NCBI RefSeq assembly: GCF_963678635.1
Contig: NC_087066.1
Location: 7,097,954 to 7,161,953, forward strand
Source of the DNA: Symsagittifera roscoffensis
Lineage: Eukaryota > Xenacoelomorpha > Acoela > Convolutidae
Length of the DNA stretch: 64,000 nt
Direction: 5' to 3'
Made by a program: the position numbers and the translations under genes. Under the pieces are notes generated by a model that saw only the letters and a program-made list of their open reading frames with translations, had not been told where the DNA came from and made no database searches. Below, piece by piece: positions 29,571 to 41,939 of the stretch (its first letter is position 1; each line of letters starts with the position of its first letter).

Positions 29571-31019
29571 TGAAGATCTTGAAGCAAAAACTGATTTTTT
29601 ATTGAGAGTTGCTTATCAAGCTCACGAAGGACTAGTTTATTATGATTTTTTGTCTGCTGTTCAAAGCAATGTTCAAAGCAACACATTTCAGTTCATCAAG
29701 CTGACTCAATTTTTGTTCCTTAAGGTTGAGTCAATACTACAGAAAAACACGGACCTTTACTACTCTTTGGTAATAAATTACAAGGTTGCAGATGTAATTT
29801 CACCAAGCAATTTTTTTCCTTAATGCGCCCATGTAAATTTGTTTTAATAAGGATAATAATACTCTTGATTTCGTTCAACAAAATTGTGTTGTCGTAGCCT
29901 TGCTGTTTAGGGCATTTTTTCCAAGTTTAATTATTGGAATGGCCATAAAACTCCCTGAAGTAAGAAAAGATCTGTTTGTTTTCCTAAAATGAGGGCGAAA
30001 AAGTCATTAAAAATTGATCTAGATACTCGATTCGAGTCTATGAATACCTATTTTCTCGACTCAGGGGAAATTCACGTGGGCTGTAAAAAGAAATGTTATG
30101 AATAAAATTAGCAATAAAAAGATGTCATTTCCCAACTGATGGTAAACTATTTCCCTTTCAGAACATTGTGGGAGAACTTTTGCTTGCGGGGGATTTCTTA
30201 GAATAGTTAATATTAGTGCTAATTAGGATCGCCTAACTGTGAAGCTGCAACGATTCTTTCCGGTTTTAGGTCAATCTCTACAGAGCTAGCTCCGGGAATT
30301 TAGGGACAAAATAATCTCTATTGCTTTAAAAAAATCTGCATAAATAGCTTACGAATTATGCATTCAACCATTAAAGTTTACGGCAGTCGAGATATAAATA
30401 ACCAACCTTCATATTTTTCTACCATCAGTGACAAAAAGTCTTTTTATCCGATGAACAGTTAGATCACCGCAGAAAAAAATTGAGGTGAAGCATAAAAGTT
30501 AAAAGTTGCACCGAAGGTTTGCACACGTCTAGTTTTTCAGTGGTTTGAGCCGAGTTCAAACAGTGCTAACGGTTGAACTTATACGTGATCAAATAATTAT
30601 CTCAACACGATATCAAATAACTCGTCTAGTATTTTTTGTGAAAGCAGCTTGTGAGTAATTATTAGCGCTGACTGTAAGATGATACGCGTGAACCGATGAT
30701 CAAATCGGCGATTTCGAAAAATTTTTAAAAAGTGTTTTTCATTTAAAAAACATTGCAAAAAAGTGCCAAAAAAACTATGCGAGAAACTTTGCAAAAAGTT
30801 TTACAACAAAATTCGAAAATTTTCTGTGAAAATGCAAACTACAAGTATAACATTTGAGACTCTAGAGAAAACATATATGATAAATGCGTCCCATCAAGTT
30901 TAGACCGACCGACCTTAAAAGTTGAAAAATCAACCTGCCGACCAAGCTCGAAAAGTCAATTAGGTCAACTGAAGAATAAGCTCGATTTTCTAGACAAATT
31001 TCGCATCAGCAAAACCCTC

Positions 31020-31075
31020 CCCTCCCCCCCCCCCCCCCCCTCCCGCGAAAATCATAGATCCGCGCCTGCTAGAGG
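31020..31075. repeat. Poly-C tract and hAT-like right end
   Basis: A run of about 17 C is followed by GCGAAAATCATAGATCCGCGCCTG. The final GATCCGCGCCTG resembles the right terminus of the MITEs at 22276 and 51842. A matching left end (CAGGCGCGGATCTAGAAATT) is seen separately at 41764. Confidence 0.4.
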
Positions 31076-31104
31076 CACTTCAAACGTTTAAGCCATCGTC
31101 TCAC

Positions 31105-31451
31105 CTTCCTCAATCACGACAACTGTTCTCGACTCTTCCAGCTGCAGATTGGTGCGACCAGTGCCGCCGACGCCACGACTGGAGTTGCCGGCAATTCGTG
31201 CAGACAACGCACTCGGCTGGAGCGCAGCAGTCGTCGTCGTCTGCTCTCCGTTCGTAGCTTCGTTTGCCAGTCTGGAATTTGTTGCAATGGGAGATGTTAA
31301 GTGTTGGGGTCTGATGTTCAGCTTACTTTGCTTCTGCTTTACGGCTATGTACTTGACGAACTTGTAGTAACACCAGAGCACTGCGCCAGTAGGGATGACG
31401 TAATTGGCCACGTAATTGATGACTATGAACCCAGACCACACCTTCACGTCC
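31105..31451 (-). CDS. Class A GPCR exon with TM5 and start of intracellular loop 3
   Basis: The acceptor TTTTTTTTCCAG ends at 31452 and the donor GAAG|GTGAG follows 31105. After DVKVW the exon encodes a hydrophobic TM5 (GFIVINYVANYVIPTGAVLW, with the IP typical of TM5), then basic KFVKYIAVKQKQ and a Ser/Thr/Ala-rich loop. Joined by phase to the exon at 25465 it gives an uninterrupted frame. The upstream exon must supply two bases of a split codon; I found no exon with TM1-TM4 in the window. The 5.6-kb intron to the next exon contains foldback repeats. Confidence 0.8.
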
Positions 31452-31556
31452 CTGGAAAAAAACAGAACCCTTATCAGAAAAATAATCAACAACTAAAAAC
31501 GCAAGGACGGGAAAAAGAGGGAGAGTAGGAAAGTGAAAAGTTAAAAGTTCAACTAA

Positions 31557-32290
31557 AACGGTGTGTGGGGGGATGATTTCCACAAAATATCTTAAAAATT
31601 GTTTAAAAGAAATTTCATTCCATTTTTATTACATTTAATTTTTTCATATTATTACTGCTTCATAGACCTCAAAAGGCAGTCGGAGCATTCAAAGCTTTGC
31701 CCTGTTACGAGCAGTCTTGTAATCACTTTATTTTTGAGAGATGAAAATTGGTCTACCTTTAGCATTATTCGCTTAAGATATACAAAACTGCTCGTATCAG
31801 GGCGAAACCCTGAATGTTCCGACTGCCTTTTAAGGTCTATGGAGCAGTAATAACATGGATTTTTTTTTAATTTGAGATTTTTTGTGAAAATTACCCCCCC
31901 CCCCCCCCCCCCACCTCACGTCATAAAAAGTACAAAGTGATAGATTTCGCTCCTAGTAACAAACCAATTATGGCAAATAAGCTTTCTTCAGCCAATTTGG
32001 AACGATATCTACGAAGGGTTTTATCTCCGCTTTCGATTTTTTAGCGCGAAATATATCGCGCGTTATTTGTCCCAAATTGGCCAAAGTTGCAATTCTTAAA
32101 CCCTCATAACTTTACGAAAAACGATCACAGAAAAATTATCTTTATCAAATTTAAGCTCAGAACAACAATATCTTTTGAATGATAAAAAAATTCCGTCAAA
32201 AAAGGCTAGTTGAAAAGTCGAAATGTGTCTGAAGAAAAAACCCACCCCGAGCAAATATTCCGTTACTTTCGTTACGAAAGTCGGAACAAA
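31557..32290 (+). repeat. Foldback element with complete right arm
   Basis: Inverted 72-base arms (31649-31721 and 31781-31852) lie around a 59-base spacer; they contain TAGACCTTAAAAGGCAGTCG in opposite orientations and the self-pairing CAGGGC-GAA-CCCTG core. The right side continues with a 19-C tract (31894-31912), ACAAAGTGATAGATTTCGCT, CGCGCGTTATTTGTCCCAAA (32057-32076), AAAAACGATCACAG and ends at ACGAAAGTCGGAAC. The left side stops at a GTGTGGGGGGATGATTT near 31557 and is truncated. Short open frames on it are not genes. Confidence 0.65.
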
Positions 32291-32299
32291 AACATACTT

Positions 32300-34340
32300 T
32301 TCACAATGCACGTAGCAGCTATTTTATTTTTGCCTAATTTAGGAGAGTACTCGACTAAAACTTCGATCAAAGGAACGCAAGAAAACGCTTGATTACCATC
32401 TGGTTGCTTGCAAATGCCAATAAATCTATTGACACACGACATCAAAGAACAACGGTAACATTTTTTTTCTCATTTTTTCGATTTTCTAAAATAGATGGTT
32501 TCAACAAGGACACGTGGCATAAGCAGACCCATGAAAACAGATTCCTAAGTGCTTTTGTAATTCCAAAGGGCGAAGAAGGTTTAATAATGGTTAGATTTAC
32601 GATTCAAGTCGTATTTGAATTTGCAACCGGCCTTTCTAAACTGCAGACTTGTCTTAAAATAGAGACTTCTACCAATTAGTTTTCATGTGCTTGTCAATTC
32701 TCCACGCTTGTGGTTCTTGGAAGTAATGACATTTCACTTTGACAGGTTAACCACTGCAAGAGGGGCATATTGACATTTATTTCTATCAATTGAGGTCAAT
32801 CTGTTCCGAGTATTTTAAGGAAAAGTGCGCAACCTAAAAAATTTTTTTTTAAATCATTGACGCATACATTTTTTTCCAAATAGCTCAGACACCTTAGTAT
32901 TGGCTAGTCAACAACTCTTTCGTCTAGTTAACAAATTTTTTATTTCGTGTAATTAGAGAGAGAAAGTAATTAAATTCCGCTTCAGGTATGAAATGATAAT
33001 TTGGAGCAGGACGCTTTGCCGGAAACAAGTGAAAAATAATACATAACATTGCTTTAGGTTTTTAGCTTCGTACTTCTTATGATTTTTTTTGGATTCAGAC
33101 TAAAGTAAAGACTATTCTGCCTAAAAAAGATTAGTCTCGAAGAAAACTATCTATTTGCGGTGCCTTTAATTTTTTTAAAGGCAGTGGGCGTCAATACTAA
33201 TAAATTTGAAAGGAAAGCACGGGCTGGAAAAAAAAACACTTTTGGTCAAAAGTTTCCAATTAAATAGAAAAAACAACCTTTTTAATGTCACAATTTATCC
33301 AACTCTCTCTGTAAGGGCAGATGAAAACAGATATCTCATTTAAAAAGATGTTTTTTTTAAGATCCACTCAATTAAAAATACCCACCCCCCCCCCCCCCCC
33401 CCCTGATAGCATTCTAAGCACTTATTTTTCGAGCTCTCCCAAAACACTAAAAACACCCTGTTTTGGCCAAATTCTGAAAAACAGGAAATTCTGAACAATC
33501 TGGAAAATTTTCAAGGCGCCTTAAGATTAATTTTAGGGTCCGTCAGTCAAAAATGGATATCCCCAGTACATATGGGGAACCCTTTGGCTCGGCAGGGATT
33601 CAAAACTACCCCCCCCCCCCCCAAAAAAAATCCGCTGGTGACTCTAAGTGAACTATTTCGTGAAAAAAAAACAAATCAAAGGTTCCTGTAAACGAGGAAA
33701 TCAGTTCACAACAGTAAACTTTTTACTATACTTTGAACCACTTTTTTACTAACTAGCAAAAAATTTCCACGGTAAGAACTTTTCATTTGGTAAACCATGT
33801 TTTCGGATAGTTTAAAAGAAGAGCGCACAGCAAGAGACACGAAATTAATTTACGCAGACCCTCGATAATGTAAACCTCAATCACAATATTTTGTCACTGC
33901 GAAAATCATTACTCCGCCTCATAATTAATTTTGTTGCTGTATTTGTTCAATGAGATGCAAAGTCAGCCGTCAATTAGAAGAAAAAAGACAAATTAGCGGT
34001 AAGTTTAACAAAAAAATGCCCCGCAGTCCGTTACCCAAATATCTTCATCATTTATATAATTATCCCCGTCAATTTTTCCCCCAGTAATCAATACACCAAC
34101 CCTCTGCTTCCCCAATGAGTTCCCCAATCAGTAACCCAATTATCCTCTTCACTTCCTTATCCCAGCAACTAATTCACCAACGTCAGGGTCAAGGTTCGAT
34201 GGGTATTGTTCATGTTAGTCTAGACTGCCAAAAAAACTAATCTAATTTCTAAATTTGCTTATTAACTAAACTTAACGTTCTAAATGGCAACCCGTTTGGA
34301 GTTTTCTGCTTTTTCTCTGATTGTAAGTTTTTAATTTTGA
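32300..34340. other. Non-coding stretch with two poly-C tracts
   Basis: No gene seen. C homopolymers of 19 (33385-33403) and 14 (33609-33622) bases occur. A C-rich stretch at 34020-34190 resembles the composition of the first 12 kb but carries no ORF. Confidence 0.4.
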
Positions 34341-34349
34341 ATCCATGCT

Positions 34350-34620
34350 AAACCAATCATGTTTATTGTAAACATTGACTGTTTTTACAAGTCATACAGA
34401 TTTTATAGGAGATAGAGAAAAATTCACAAAAACACATTTTTTATTCCTAACGTTCTATTAGGTAGGACCAGGAAATAAGAATAGGATTAAGATCACTACC
34501 GGACTAAAAAGGAGCACGAATCTATTTGGCTGAAAATATATAGCAAGACATACAGAGGCCGTGTACTCAGCGATTAGAAATTTCTCTGAGAGGTAGAGTC
34601 TGAAACGGACCTCAATAATA
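34350..34620 (+). repeat. Diverged remnant related to the candidate LTR of the first element
   Basis: GGATTAAGATCACTACCGGA, GCACGAATCTATTTGGCTGA and the following GAAAATATATAGC...AGAAATTTCTCTGAG align in order with 12050-12155 (AGATTAGGATCGGTATTAGA, GCACGAATCTATCCGGCCGA, GAAAATAAGATAGC...GAAATTACTCTATGAG). An AACCAATCATG motif near 34356 also has a counterpart near 11836. No coding part is attached, so it could be a solo LTR. Confidence 0.45.
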
Positions 34621-35650
34621 GGCGAGATTGTTCAATTTTGAATTAGGTTACCAAAAAAAAACAGGTTTCATAAATCAGGGTAAAATTTATATTGTTCATT
34701 TTGATATATGTTTCAAACAAAAACCTACTTTTATCGGTTTTATTTAATTACTTCGATCAAAATATGCAGTTTTATTAGAGGTGAAAAACACATCTATGAC
34801 TTTTTTCTGAAACTACCTTTTATAAATTTTGATGATTTTTAATTTTTTGTTTTTGAGATAAGTTAAGACTAAATATATTTTTTGTTGATTTCTATTACAT
34901 TTCTTTGTGGATTTTAAAGTAATTTTAAAATTGAAGTAATTATTTTTCTATGTTTTCTTATTAAGCAATGTGTTTTACCAGTATTTGAATAAAATACATG
35001 CCTCGAGTTGAAGTGTTTAATTTAGTCGACCATTTCAACCATCAGATAATACAAAAACGATAAAAATTCTTCTTTCGCGTCAAATGGATTAAAATTTAAT
35101 TGTTTCAATTTTGACTGGAACTTAAAAGTTTGATTAATCAAGAAAGCTAATGTTCCCTTTGCAGAGATGATTGTTTTTTAAAAGTTTTGTTTGTTGGAAT
35201 TGAAAAAATCATAGCAGCTCTAAATGAACACATCGATTGCATTGATGTGTCCTTAATTGTGCCTTTAGCGGCAACTAATAATTTAGCTTTTTTCCATTCA
35301 CCAGGGCACCAGACTCATTTTCAAGCAGTTAAAAAGTGATATATTAAAAAAAGTTTGTGCCCCTACTTCCGTTTTATAGAAGATGAATTCAGCATATTCT
35401 GAAACAAGCCGTACGCTCGGAAAATCGAAAAAACAGGCCATGTGATCTTTTGATGACCTCTAGGGCTTAAAAGTGGCTCTATGTTCTACAAACGGTTTTG
35501 TCTGCAATTTTGGTTATAATTTTTTCTACCTAGTTTTGATGGTATCAAAAACTCAACAAAAACCAATGAAAAATGACTTCCGAATTAATTTTAATTTTGA
35601 TTAATTTTTTTTGAATACTTTTACCGTTAAAAGTTTAACAATGAACTAAG

Positions 35651-35850
35651 NNNNNNNNNNNNNNNNNNNNNNNNNNNNNNNNNNNNNNNNNNNNNNNNNN
35701 NNNNNNNNNNNNNNNNNNNNNNNNNNNNNNNNNNNNNNNNNNNNNNNNNNNNNNNNNNNNNNNNNNNNNNNNNNNNNNNNNNNNNNNNNNNNNNNNNNNN
35801 NNNNNNNNNNNNNNNNNNNNNNNNNNNNNNNNNNNNNNNNNNNNNNNNNN
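35651..35850. other. Assembly gap of 200 N
   Basis: Exactly 200 N. The right edge is directly inside a foldback-repeat arm, so the gap probably covers a repeat that could not be resolved; the true length is unknown. Confidence 0.99.
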
Positions 35851-36115
35851 AATAGCACGAAAAATAACCTGCGTTAATTTTCCCAAATTGAATGAATTCG
35901 CAATCATTAAACCCCCCATAGCTTCACAAAAAACGATTACAGGTGAAACAAATTTTTCCTAAGTTTGAGCTCAAGACATGGCAACAATATTTTTCGAATA
36001 AAAAAGTTCGGTCAGAAATTGTTACTTTAAAAATCGAAATTTGTCTGGAGAGAAAAATATCTCCCGAGAACAAATATTCCGTCATTTTCTTCGTAAATAG
36101 TCAAAACGTGACGAA
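35851..36115 (+). repeat. Foldback-repeat arm, cut by the gap
   Basis: TAGCACGAAAAATAACCTGC, TTTCCCAAATTGAATGAATT, AAAAAACGATTACAGGTGAA, TTTGAGCTC and CAAATATTCCGTCATTTTCT match the outer half of the arm. Confidence 0.6.
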
Positions 36116-37119
36116 TTTTGTGTCCTCTTGATTATGATGTGTGTTTCGAAGCAGTACAACAGTTCCAAAGTGAATAATGCCGAAAGTGAAATTTTATAAA
36201 CAGTGCCAAAAGCCAATTGCTTATTTTAATTGATGCCTTTTTGATAAAAAAAATTAACAATTCCTCATGGCATCGTTTTTGATTTAACTGGTGATTTTCC
36301 TCCTATTTAATTTATGAAATTTGTTTGCTATCTGATATATATATATATAAACAGATTAAAAATTAAAAACTTAAAGAATCAGCTTGCCAATTTATAAAAG
36401 CTCATAATTTCACAAAACTCACAAAAAATTTCATTTATTTTTCAACTTAAGACTTTTTCAAGTATGATGAGGATCAAATTCTGTATCAAACCGTATGAAA
36501 AGAGTTTCGGCAAATCAGCTGATCAATAAAATAGCTTGTGTTGACCTTTTTAACATTGTTTTCGGATCAATTGATCAGTTTTTCATAATTGACTCCCTTT
36601 CAAATTGCTTAAGAAGAGAGACGAAGTTTTTTTCGCTATTAATTTGATCTAAAAAAGTATTTTTTTTCCGTATAACTCAAAATATTTAAGACAAAAATTG
36701 TGAGAGGAAGTACAACATATTTCTAAGCAGGAGCTCACTAGCAGCGGTTCTCCGTGACGGGCTGAACAGCTCGTGTGTTGGTCCTTTCCATTGTGGATAA
36801 AAACATATTAAAAATATCAGCAGACCAGAGCCGGAATCAATAAGTTTTTCAGTATCTGCATCTAATTAAGTGTCAGCAGTATCATTAAAATACAGAACAG
36901 CTACTTCGATCTACTAGTTCATTTTTTTCGACCCTGTTACAGTAGTTGATATCCAATGTTTTGAATGAAATTGGAAAATTTACAAAACTTAAGAAAAAAG
37001 ACAACTCAAATCTTTTTGGACAAGTTGGAATGTTACTACTTGTTTCAGACTAATTTTTAGAACATGATTCGATCTTTTATTTAAAATCACGCTCGTTATC
37101 TAGACGATTCTACTTGTGA

Positions 37120-37600
37120 ACAAAGCTATGATTATTGCTCGGACTTTCGAAGAAAGTGACGGAAGATTTGCAATTGGGATGATTTTTTCTCCAGACAAAT
37201 AACGACTTTTCAACTAGCAATTTTTGACGGAGTTTTCAAAAATCATTTAGAAACTATTATTGTGTTGAGCTCAATTTAAAAAGATATTTCTAGTGTGATC
37301 ATTTTTCTCTTGTGGGGGAGAGGTTAAAATATTGCCAAAGTGGCCAATTTTGGATAACTAACCCGCGCTGTATTTTGTCGTTTAGAATTCGTAAGTGGAA
37401 CTTTAATCCGTGTGAGGGAAGGAGTGATTTAAGAAAAGATTGAAGCTTTTTTGAAAATTTCATCAGATATATATTTTTAATTAGTTCAGAGAAATTAAAA
37501 CACAGTCGGAACATTCAGGGTTTTGCCCAGATACGAGCAGTCTTGTCTACATTGATGCTCAACCAACTGCTTTTGAACCCCCCCCCCCCCCCCCCCCGCC
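37120..37600 (-). repeat. Foldback-repeat arm with poly-C tract
   Basis: It begins ATTGCTCGGACTTTCGAAGA, has CAACTAGCAATTTTTGACGG and GAGCTCAATTTAAAAAGATA, and ends with the core CACAGTCGGAACATTCAGGG and GATACGAGCAGTCTTGTCTA (37503-37552). A 20-C run follows at 37578-37597. Confidence 0.65.
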
Positions 37601-37609
37601 AATTTCTTT

Positions 37610-40190
37610 GATTTGAAAGTAACTTCGATTTTTTCATACATCAACTAGCTTTTGCGGTTGGTAATTAGGATGTAATAAGGTCTACAAAGCAGAATATAGG
37701 AGCAAGTCTAACCAATTTATTTCATTTTCAACCTCAAATTGAGTTTTTTTATCTACACTCATAATCAATTTCTGTTTTCTTTTCATTTAATCAATAATAA
37801 TCGTTTTCTTTTCATTTAAGCTTTTTGAATCATTTTTTACTTCCAATTAGTTTTCAACATCAAAACTTTAACCAAGTTGATTTTAATTTATCTTAACTAC
37901 AAATTGAGTTTGAATAGATTTTTTGTTGGTCCAAACTCTTTATCAATTTCTGAGTTTTCGTTTTTATGAGCTTTTTCAATCATTTTTTCTCAGTTTGATC
38001 CATTCTTGTTTCCATTGTGGTACGTAAGCAGAAAACACGGGAGTGAACATCACTTAGCTAAAATGCAGCCTAGTTGTTGCATCAATCGATTACTCAGTTT
38101 ATTGGATGTACTCAGATTTGTTTTGTATCTCATTCATTTTTTCGCAAATCCGAAACTCGGAAAAAAAAGAAATAAATTAATCATTCTCTTGAACCCAACA
38201 GATTTTTTTATCAATAATTCTAGCTTAGAAAAGCCAATTTTTATATAAATCTTTGAACCTGCAAATAAATTAGGTTTCGAACCCAACGGTAAAACCGTTT
38301 ACAGAATGAAAAAATGGATCAAATTAACATCCTCCTCCCCCCTTACCCCCGCCCCAAATAGACCAAGTTGTTAACTTGGCACGAAAAATTTTAGCAATGT
38401 AAAAAATGAGCTTTTGGATATCTTGACCAGTCCCTTATTCCTAGAGCTAGAATTTTCCCAAAGGAGGGGGTTTTAAAAACATTTGGAAGTTTCTTCAGAA
38501 CCAGGTTTAAGGTCGACCAATTACCAATTTCATTTGCCGATATCTAAAATTTAAAACAGTTTTTTGTCATTTTTGGGTATTTTTTTTGGTAGATTTTGAT
38601 AACATAAGATTTTTTTATCGTCCCCCTTAAACTTAGTATCAATGGCGCTGAGTTTTTTACACCAATTTTTCTTGCGGTGGAACTTTACTTCGCATTTGCA
38701 GAGCAACCAGCTATAGTCATTGCAATTGCAATCTCTTCTCAACAGAACAAGTCGTTCTGAGAAATGTTTTAATTTGATTTCCAGGAACAATAATTTCAAG
38801 CGGGATATTGAAAAAATGGGCGTTCGATTTAAACGTAAATGGGTGAAGGCAGGAAGAATAAAAAGGCAAAAGTATTAGAAACTATTATTTTTCCCAAGAA
38901 GCGTCAGTCAAAAAAGTATTGTGTTGGCATCAATTGAATTTAATCTTAATTGAACCCAAGGTGCTTTTTTCTGGTCTAGTAGAAACGAGCTGAGAAAAAA
39001 TTGTGACTAACATCCGTGTATTTCACTGAAAGTTCAATTTTCTTAGAATAAGGCATGACACGCCTGCAACGCTTCCTGTAGTTCTTAGAAAAAGGTCCAC
39101 ATTTACCCTGGAAATTATTGAGAAAAGAGGCGTTAAATAATCAAAACAGTCAGAAAAGGTAAAAAGGCGACGCCTAAATTTATTTGTTCCTGTTGATTAC
39201 TTTCATTTGAAAAGACCTTCTGAATAATTTTTTAATATTCTGATATTAATTATTAGCAACTCTGTTCGTTTAGAAAATTGCGTTTATTCAGAGCTTTTGT
39301 TTGCAAAAGTTCGAACTCATTAGTCAAATAAATTTGAATGAAATGTATTTTTCGTTTTGACGGTGCGTTTTAAGAGTTCAAATAATCTCATGGGAGCTGA
39401 AAAGAGTCATCCCTTAATTCTTTTTTTCATCTCCTGCTCAACGACCATTTGATTCTCCCAAGAGTAAAATGTTAGTGATAACGGGTGGCGTTTTTGTGAT
39501 ATCAGCAGTGAAATTATAGCGTCATAAATACAGCAATGTTGATTAGATTTTTTTCACTTCGTCTGCCCTGAAAATGATGGCGGTAAAAACTTTGATTTTT
39601 GTGAGCGAAATCAAGCGCCACAAATATAATTCACATGGGTTCGAGTGCGGTGTGAAATATTACAGACAGTTCATTCGTGATTCGATATGCGTATAATTGC
39701 TCAAAACTCCCCCCACCCCTCCTATGAAGCAAGAATTACAAAAAATGAAGTGAAGACACTGACAGATATTAGTAGCATTATAGTTTTACATTTCCAGGCT
39801 ACAAGCGAATAAACACCCTAGACTCAAATTGAATTTCCGTTTATAATTTATTTATACAATGTGGTGGTAGTATTAGCGGAATGGCAGACTATAATGAAGG
39901 CGGTTTGGGGATAAAATATTCAGCTGTAAGTTTATTGATTGAGCGGAAAGTTGATTTCAATGGTTTAAGTTGAAAAATATTTTTTTTTGCCACAGTTTTA
40001 TTACTTTATTTATACCGCATCAGCGCCACTTATTCTGAAATATATCTTATATTATTATGGGTTGGCGCCATTTTTGACTGGCTGGTTGAATGTTGAACGG
40101 TTCGGCCGTATTTTTATTTTTTTTCGCAATGTTGTTTGAAATAGATCATTTTTGGCATCGTTTTGATTCACTGTTTGCTCCAATTTTTCC
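37610..40190. other. Non-coding stretch
   Basis: AT-rich DNA with chance ORFs only; no domain, RNA gene or clear transposon recognised. Confidence 0.4.
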
Positions 40191-40209
40191 AAGTAATTTT
40201 TTCCAAATC

Positions 40210-41170
40210 AATAGAAATTAACAAGACTGCTCATGTATCAGGGCGAAGCCCTGCATGTTCCGGCTGCACTTAAGGTTGAAAAGTTAATGACAAGTTGAAA
40301 ATTTTTGAAAATTTCGTTGAATAAATGACAAAATATTTTGAAAAAATAGAATTTTTTTTTCACTTTTTCTGCAATTTATCCCCTCACACGAAATGCAAAA
40401 CACTAAAATTGGGTTTAGCGTCTCGTATTGCGATAATATCCCAAATTGGCCATGTTATCAATTTTCAAACGTCCGTATTTTTAGGAAAAAAATAACAGGT
40501 GAAATATATTTTGGAATTTGAGCTTATCATAACAGTATCTCTCAGATGGTATACAAAATTCCGTCAAAAACGCTTAGTTAACAAGTCGAAAATTGGCTGA
40601 ATAAAAAACCACACCAAGCATAGATATTCCGCGCTTTCTTCGAAAGTCGGAAAAATAAGACTGCTTGTATCAGGGCAAACTCCCAGAACTTTGCAATAAA
40701 GAGGTAAAATATTTTTTAAATTTGATATCAAGGAGTCAATAGCTTCAAAGGGGTATAAAAGTTTTCGTGTAAAACTAATATTTCGATCGCCAAAAATTGA
40801 CTGAATAAAAAACCAAGACTGCTTGTGAGTTCCAACTGTCTGTTAATTGCCCATGGTCTCAAATCGTTTTTGATATATGAATTATTGACAAACTACAAAT
40901 TTTAGCCTGATACTATTTGGAACGATTTTCAGTGCGGTTAATTTTTACCACGCATAAAAAATTCATGTAATAAAACAAATTTTCAAAGTATTTTTGCAGT
41001 AGCAAAGCCGCACTTTATTCATTTGCAAGCATACACGCTTCGCAATCACCAGTTTTTCCGATCAATGCCCATGCACAGTCAACTTTTCTATAATTGGTCT
41101 GGATCAAAAACCACCCGGGCATATATTTTCCTCACTTTGGAATTGTGGAATTGGTTGGAACTTTTAATAG
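40210..41170 (+). repeat. Cluster of foldback-repeat arms in plus orientation
   Basis: The core AAGACTGCTCATGTATCAGG with GCGAAGCCCTGCATGTTCCG is at 40222-40265. An arm follows with ACACGAAATGCAAAA, CCCAAATTGGCCATGTTATC and AAAAAATAACAGGTGAAATA, ending GAAAGTCGG at 40650. Partial cores (GACTGCTTGTATCAGGGC, GACTGCTTGTGAGTTCC) restart at about 40660 and 40810. Confidence 0.55.
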
Positions 41171-41394
41171 CGAACTGAAAATTGGAGATCAATTCTTCGT
41201 TTTAATCTAACTTTTTAAAAAATTGCTCAGTCGGGCCTGTGCTGGTTGCGACAAGGTTCTCTACAGAGTTTTTAACTTTCGTTCTTAGCCCGTGGTCCGT
41301 GATTTTTATTAGAGAACTAATTTCATTCATATATATTCCAGCCATTACTTTGTTAATTTATATTTGCGTTGTAAAATCATTCACCCATAAAAAC

Positions 41395-41770
41395 GGAAAC
41401 GACTGCTCTTATCAGGGCGAAGCCTTGAAAATTCCATTTTTGGTTTAAATGTTCGTTTGAAAATTGAATAAGACTTCAGAAAAATTTTTAAAAAAACACA
41501 TTTTTTAAAGAAAAATTTTCACCCACGCGCTATTTAAGTTAAAAAGTAATATGTTCCTGGTGTTGCAAATTCGTAAAAAGAGCAAATAGCCTGCCTCAAT
41601 TTAACTTGGATTTCTAAGGCGCATTAACTCTCCGCTGGCGTGTTAGTAGCATGGAATATTTTGCGCGTTCATTGTCCAAATTGGCCAAACTAACTATCTG
41701 TAAACCCAGAGAATTAAACGGAAAAAATCACAAGTGAAATTAATTTAAATTTGAGCTCAGTCAGGCGCGG
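41395..41770 (+). repeat. Foldback-repeat arm
   Basis: GACTGCTCTTATCAGGGCGA marks the core at 41401; the arm continues with CACCCACGCGCTATTTAAGT and GCGCGTTCATTGTCCAAATT and stops at TTGAGCTCAGTCAGGCGCGG, where a hAT-like left end begins at 41764. Confidence 0.55.
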
Positions 41771-41939
41771 ATCTAGAAATTTCTCGAGGGGTGATTTTCA
41801 AAACAAAATTGAAAATGTTGTCAACTTTTTTTCTAAGGTCGACCAAATTGATTTTCTGAGATCTTTCATATCACTATAAAGACCCTAATTTGACTAAAAT
41901 TTCTGCGCTGAAAACGGCGTTTTTAAAATAGGCCAAAAA

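Noticed and set aside
31272-31326. Possible 55-nt intron (GTAAGC ... TTCCAG) inside the TM5 exon of the GPCR
   Set aside because: Its length is not a multiple of three; removing it shifts the frame into a stop and breaks the phase match with the next exon.
35635-35919. Open frames across the N run
   Set aside because: They consist of undefined bases.
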